NCBI RefSeq assembly: GCF_005048225.1 | Contig: NZ_SUNI01000004.1 | Span: 221,706-285,705, forward strand | Length of the DNA stretch: 64,000 bases | Source of the DNA: Paracoccus gahaiensis | GTDB lineage: Bacteria; Pseudomonadota; Alphaproteobacteria; Rhodobacterales; Rhodobacteraceae | Direction of reading: 5' to 3' | Shown: positions 62,906 through 64,000 of the stretch, piece after piece | Layout of the letters: each line of letters opens with the position of its first letter | Numbering within the stretch: the stretch's first letter is position 1 | Program-made: the position numbers and the translations under genes | The notes under the pieces: generated by a model | Databases searched by the model: none | Told to the model about the DNA's origin: nothing | The model's input: the letters and a program-made list of their open reading frames with translations, nothing else

Positions 62906-63868
62906 TCAGGCCGCGAGCCCCTTGGAGCCCATCGCCAGGAACTTGGCGCGGCGATCCTTGACCAAGTCGGCGGGCTTGAGGCCCTTCAGATCGGCCAGCA
63001 TCGCGGCGATTTCCTGGCCCACGGCGGCGATCGCCTGCGCGGGCGCACGTTGCGCGCCGCCCAGGGGCTCGGGGATGATCGCGTCGATCACGGCCAGCTT
63101 CTTCAGGTCCTGCGCGGTCAGGCGCAGCGCCTCGGCGGCGTCGCGCATCTTCTCGGCATCCTTCCACAGGATCGAGGCGCAGCCCTCGGGCGAGATGACC
63201 GAATAGATCGAATGTTCCAGCATGGCGATGCGGTTGGCGGTGGCGAAGGCCACGGCGCCGCCCGAGCCGCCCTCGCCGATGATGACGCTGACCAGCGGCA
63301 CGCCGATCTCGAGGCATTTCATGGTGCAGCGGGCGATGGCCTCGCTTTGGCCGCGTTCCTCGGCGCCCTTGCCGGGATAGGCGCCGGGCGTGTCGACCAG
63401 GGTGATGACCGGCAGCTTGAAGCGATGCGCCATGTCCATCAGGCGGATGGCCTTGCGATAGCCCTCGGGGCGGGCCATGCCGAAATTGTGGTGGATGCGG
63501 GACTTGGTGTCGTTGCCCTTCTCGTGGCCGATGACCATGCAGGGCGCGTCGTTGAAGCGCGCGAGCCCGCCCATCACCGCATGGTCGTCGCCGAAGGCGC
63601 GGTCGCCCGCCAGCGGCGTGTAGTCGGTGAACAGCGCCTGGATATAGTCGCTGCAATGGGGCCGGTCGGGATGACGCGCGACCTGCGTCTTGCGCCACGG
63701 ATCCAGCGCCTTGTAGAGATCGCGCAGAAGGTCGGCGGATTTGCGGTCCAGCGCCGCGGCCTCTTTCTCGACATCGACGGCCCCCTCGCCCTTGCGGGCC
63801 ATGGTGCGCAGTTCCTCGGCCTTGCCCTCGATATCGGCGAGCGGTTTTTCGAAATCCAGATAGACCAT
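62906..63868 (-). CDS. accA: Acetyl-CoA carboxylase carboxyltransferase subunit alpha
   Basis: A 320-residue subunit that, with AccD, transfers CO2 from carboxybiotin to acetyl-CoA to give malonyl-CoA, the first step of fatty acid synthesis. Motifs: [20 protein letters not shown] at the start, [51 protein letters not shown] and [20 protein letters not shown]. The gene is complete; its upstream DNA runs into the G run at the window end. Confidence 0.97.
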   Translation of the reverse strand: MVYLDFEKPLADIEGKAEELRTMARKGEGAVDVEKEAAALDRKSADLLRDLYKALDPWRKTQVARHPDRPHCSDYIQALFTDYTPLAGDRAFGDDHAVMGGLARFNDAPCMVIGHEKGNDTKSRIHHNFGMARPEGYRKAIRLMDMAHRFKLPVITLVDTPGAYPGKGAEERGQSEAIARCTMKCLEIGVPLVSVIIGEGGSGGAVAFATANRIAMLEHSIYSVISPEGCASILWKDAEKMRDAAEALRLTAQDLKKLAVIDAIIPEPLGGAQRAPAQAIAAVGQEIAAMLADLKGLKPADLVKDRRAKFLAMGSKGLAA

Positions 63869-63940
63869 GCGGGATGCCTTTGGGTTCGGGATGCGGGCTT
63901 ATAGGCCGGGCGGGGCGGGGTTGCAACGCGGGCGGTGGGG

Positions 63941-64000
<60 letters not shown>

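Overview
The window is a GC-rich (by eye well above 60% G+C) stretch of core chromosome from an alphaproteobacterium of the Rhodobacteraceae, most likely Paracoccus or a close relative. The case rests on several genes: an aa3-type cytochrome oxidase subunit IV of the Paracoccus kind, a methylsuccinyl-CoA dehydrogenase (ethylmalonyl-CoA pathway), a long-chain polyprenyl diphosphate synthase, polyhydroxybutyrate genes phaA/phaB, and family-typical proteins (DUF2794, DUF1491, DUF4175). Genes are tightly packed, with many 4-bp start/stop overlaps and several GTG or TTG starts. I see no rRNA, tRNA, CRISPR array, integrase, transposase or prophage gene. The last 57 bases are a pure G run at a contig edge and are almost certainly a sequencing artefact.

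Layout. 0-9.2 kb: nadE 5' end, an 18-repeat MORN protein, a GNAT enzyme, the YcjX/YcjF-like pair, helicase hrpB, DUF2794, two tandem I78-type lipoproteins and a TetR regulator. 9.4-20.6 kb: glutamate dehydrogenase, tRNA t6A synthase, an acyl-CoA dehydrogenase coupled to an MBL-fold hydrolase, oxidase subunit IV, a lipoprotein, azlCD, greA and ETF-ubiquinone oxidoreductase. 20.7-29.5 kb: one long plus-strand run (TPR protein, ispE, pdxJ, acpS, lepB, rnc, era, DUF1491, rarD, recO) covering isoprenoid, PLP, lipid, secretion and RNA/ribosome functions. 29.6-38 kb: META lipoprotein, mcd, TSUP permease, dapE, GNAT, rnr and a short-chain fatty acid permease. 38-45 kb: type I secretion adaptor and ABC exporter, mlaA/mlaC and a class A penicillin-binding protein. 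45-51 kb: amtB, polyprenyl synthase, small DUF proteins, a methyltransferase, phaB/phaA. 51-64 kb: EAL protein, tag, TlpA-like thioredoxin, argH-lptM-lysA-DUF4175, zinc-ribbon protein, ftsEX, acyltransferase, DUF1127 protein, accA.

Functional links. Two acyl-CoA dehydrogenases and ETF-QO feed electrons to ubiquinone. phaA, phaB and mcd supply steps shared by PHB turnover and the ethylmalonyl-CoA route of acetate assimilation, and the fatty acid permease fits that diet. argH/lysA/dapE serve amino acid and cell-wall precursor synthesis; PBP1A, ftsEX, mlaA/mlaC and accA serve the envelope.

No complete novel defence or metabolic system is visible. The most unusual signal is a family of seven dispersed elements built as a GC hairpin followed by a conserved GG(A)TATTTG...AAGA(T/A)GAA core. 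Most sit between genes, but one lies in frame inside hrpB and one forms the leader and probable ribosome binding site of the DUF4175 gene. Other notable items are a MORN protein made by duplicating a nine-repeat block, a perfect dyad in a probable gdh promoter, a perfect hairpin in the greA leader, an 11-bp tandem repeat after amtB, and two very short ORFs with good ribosome binding sites.
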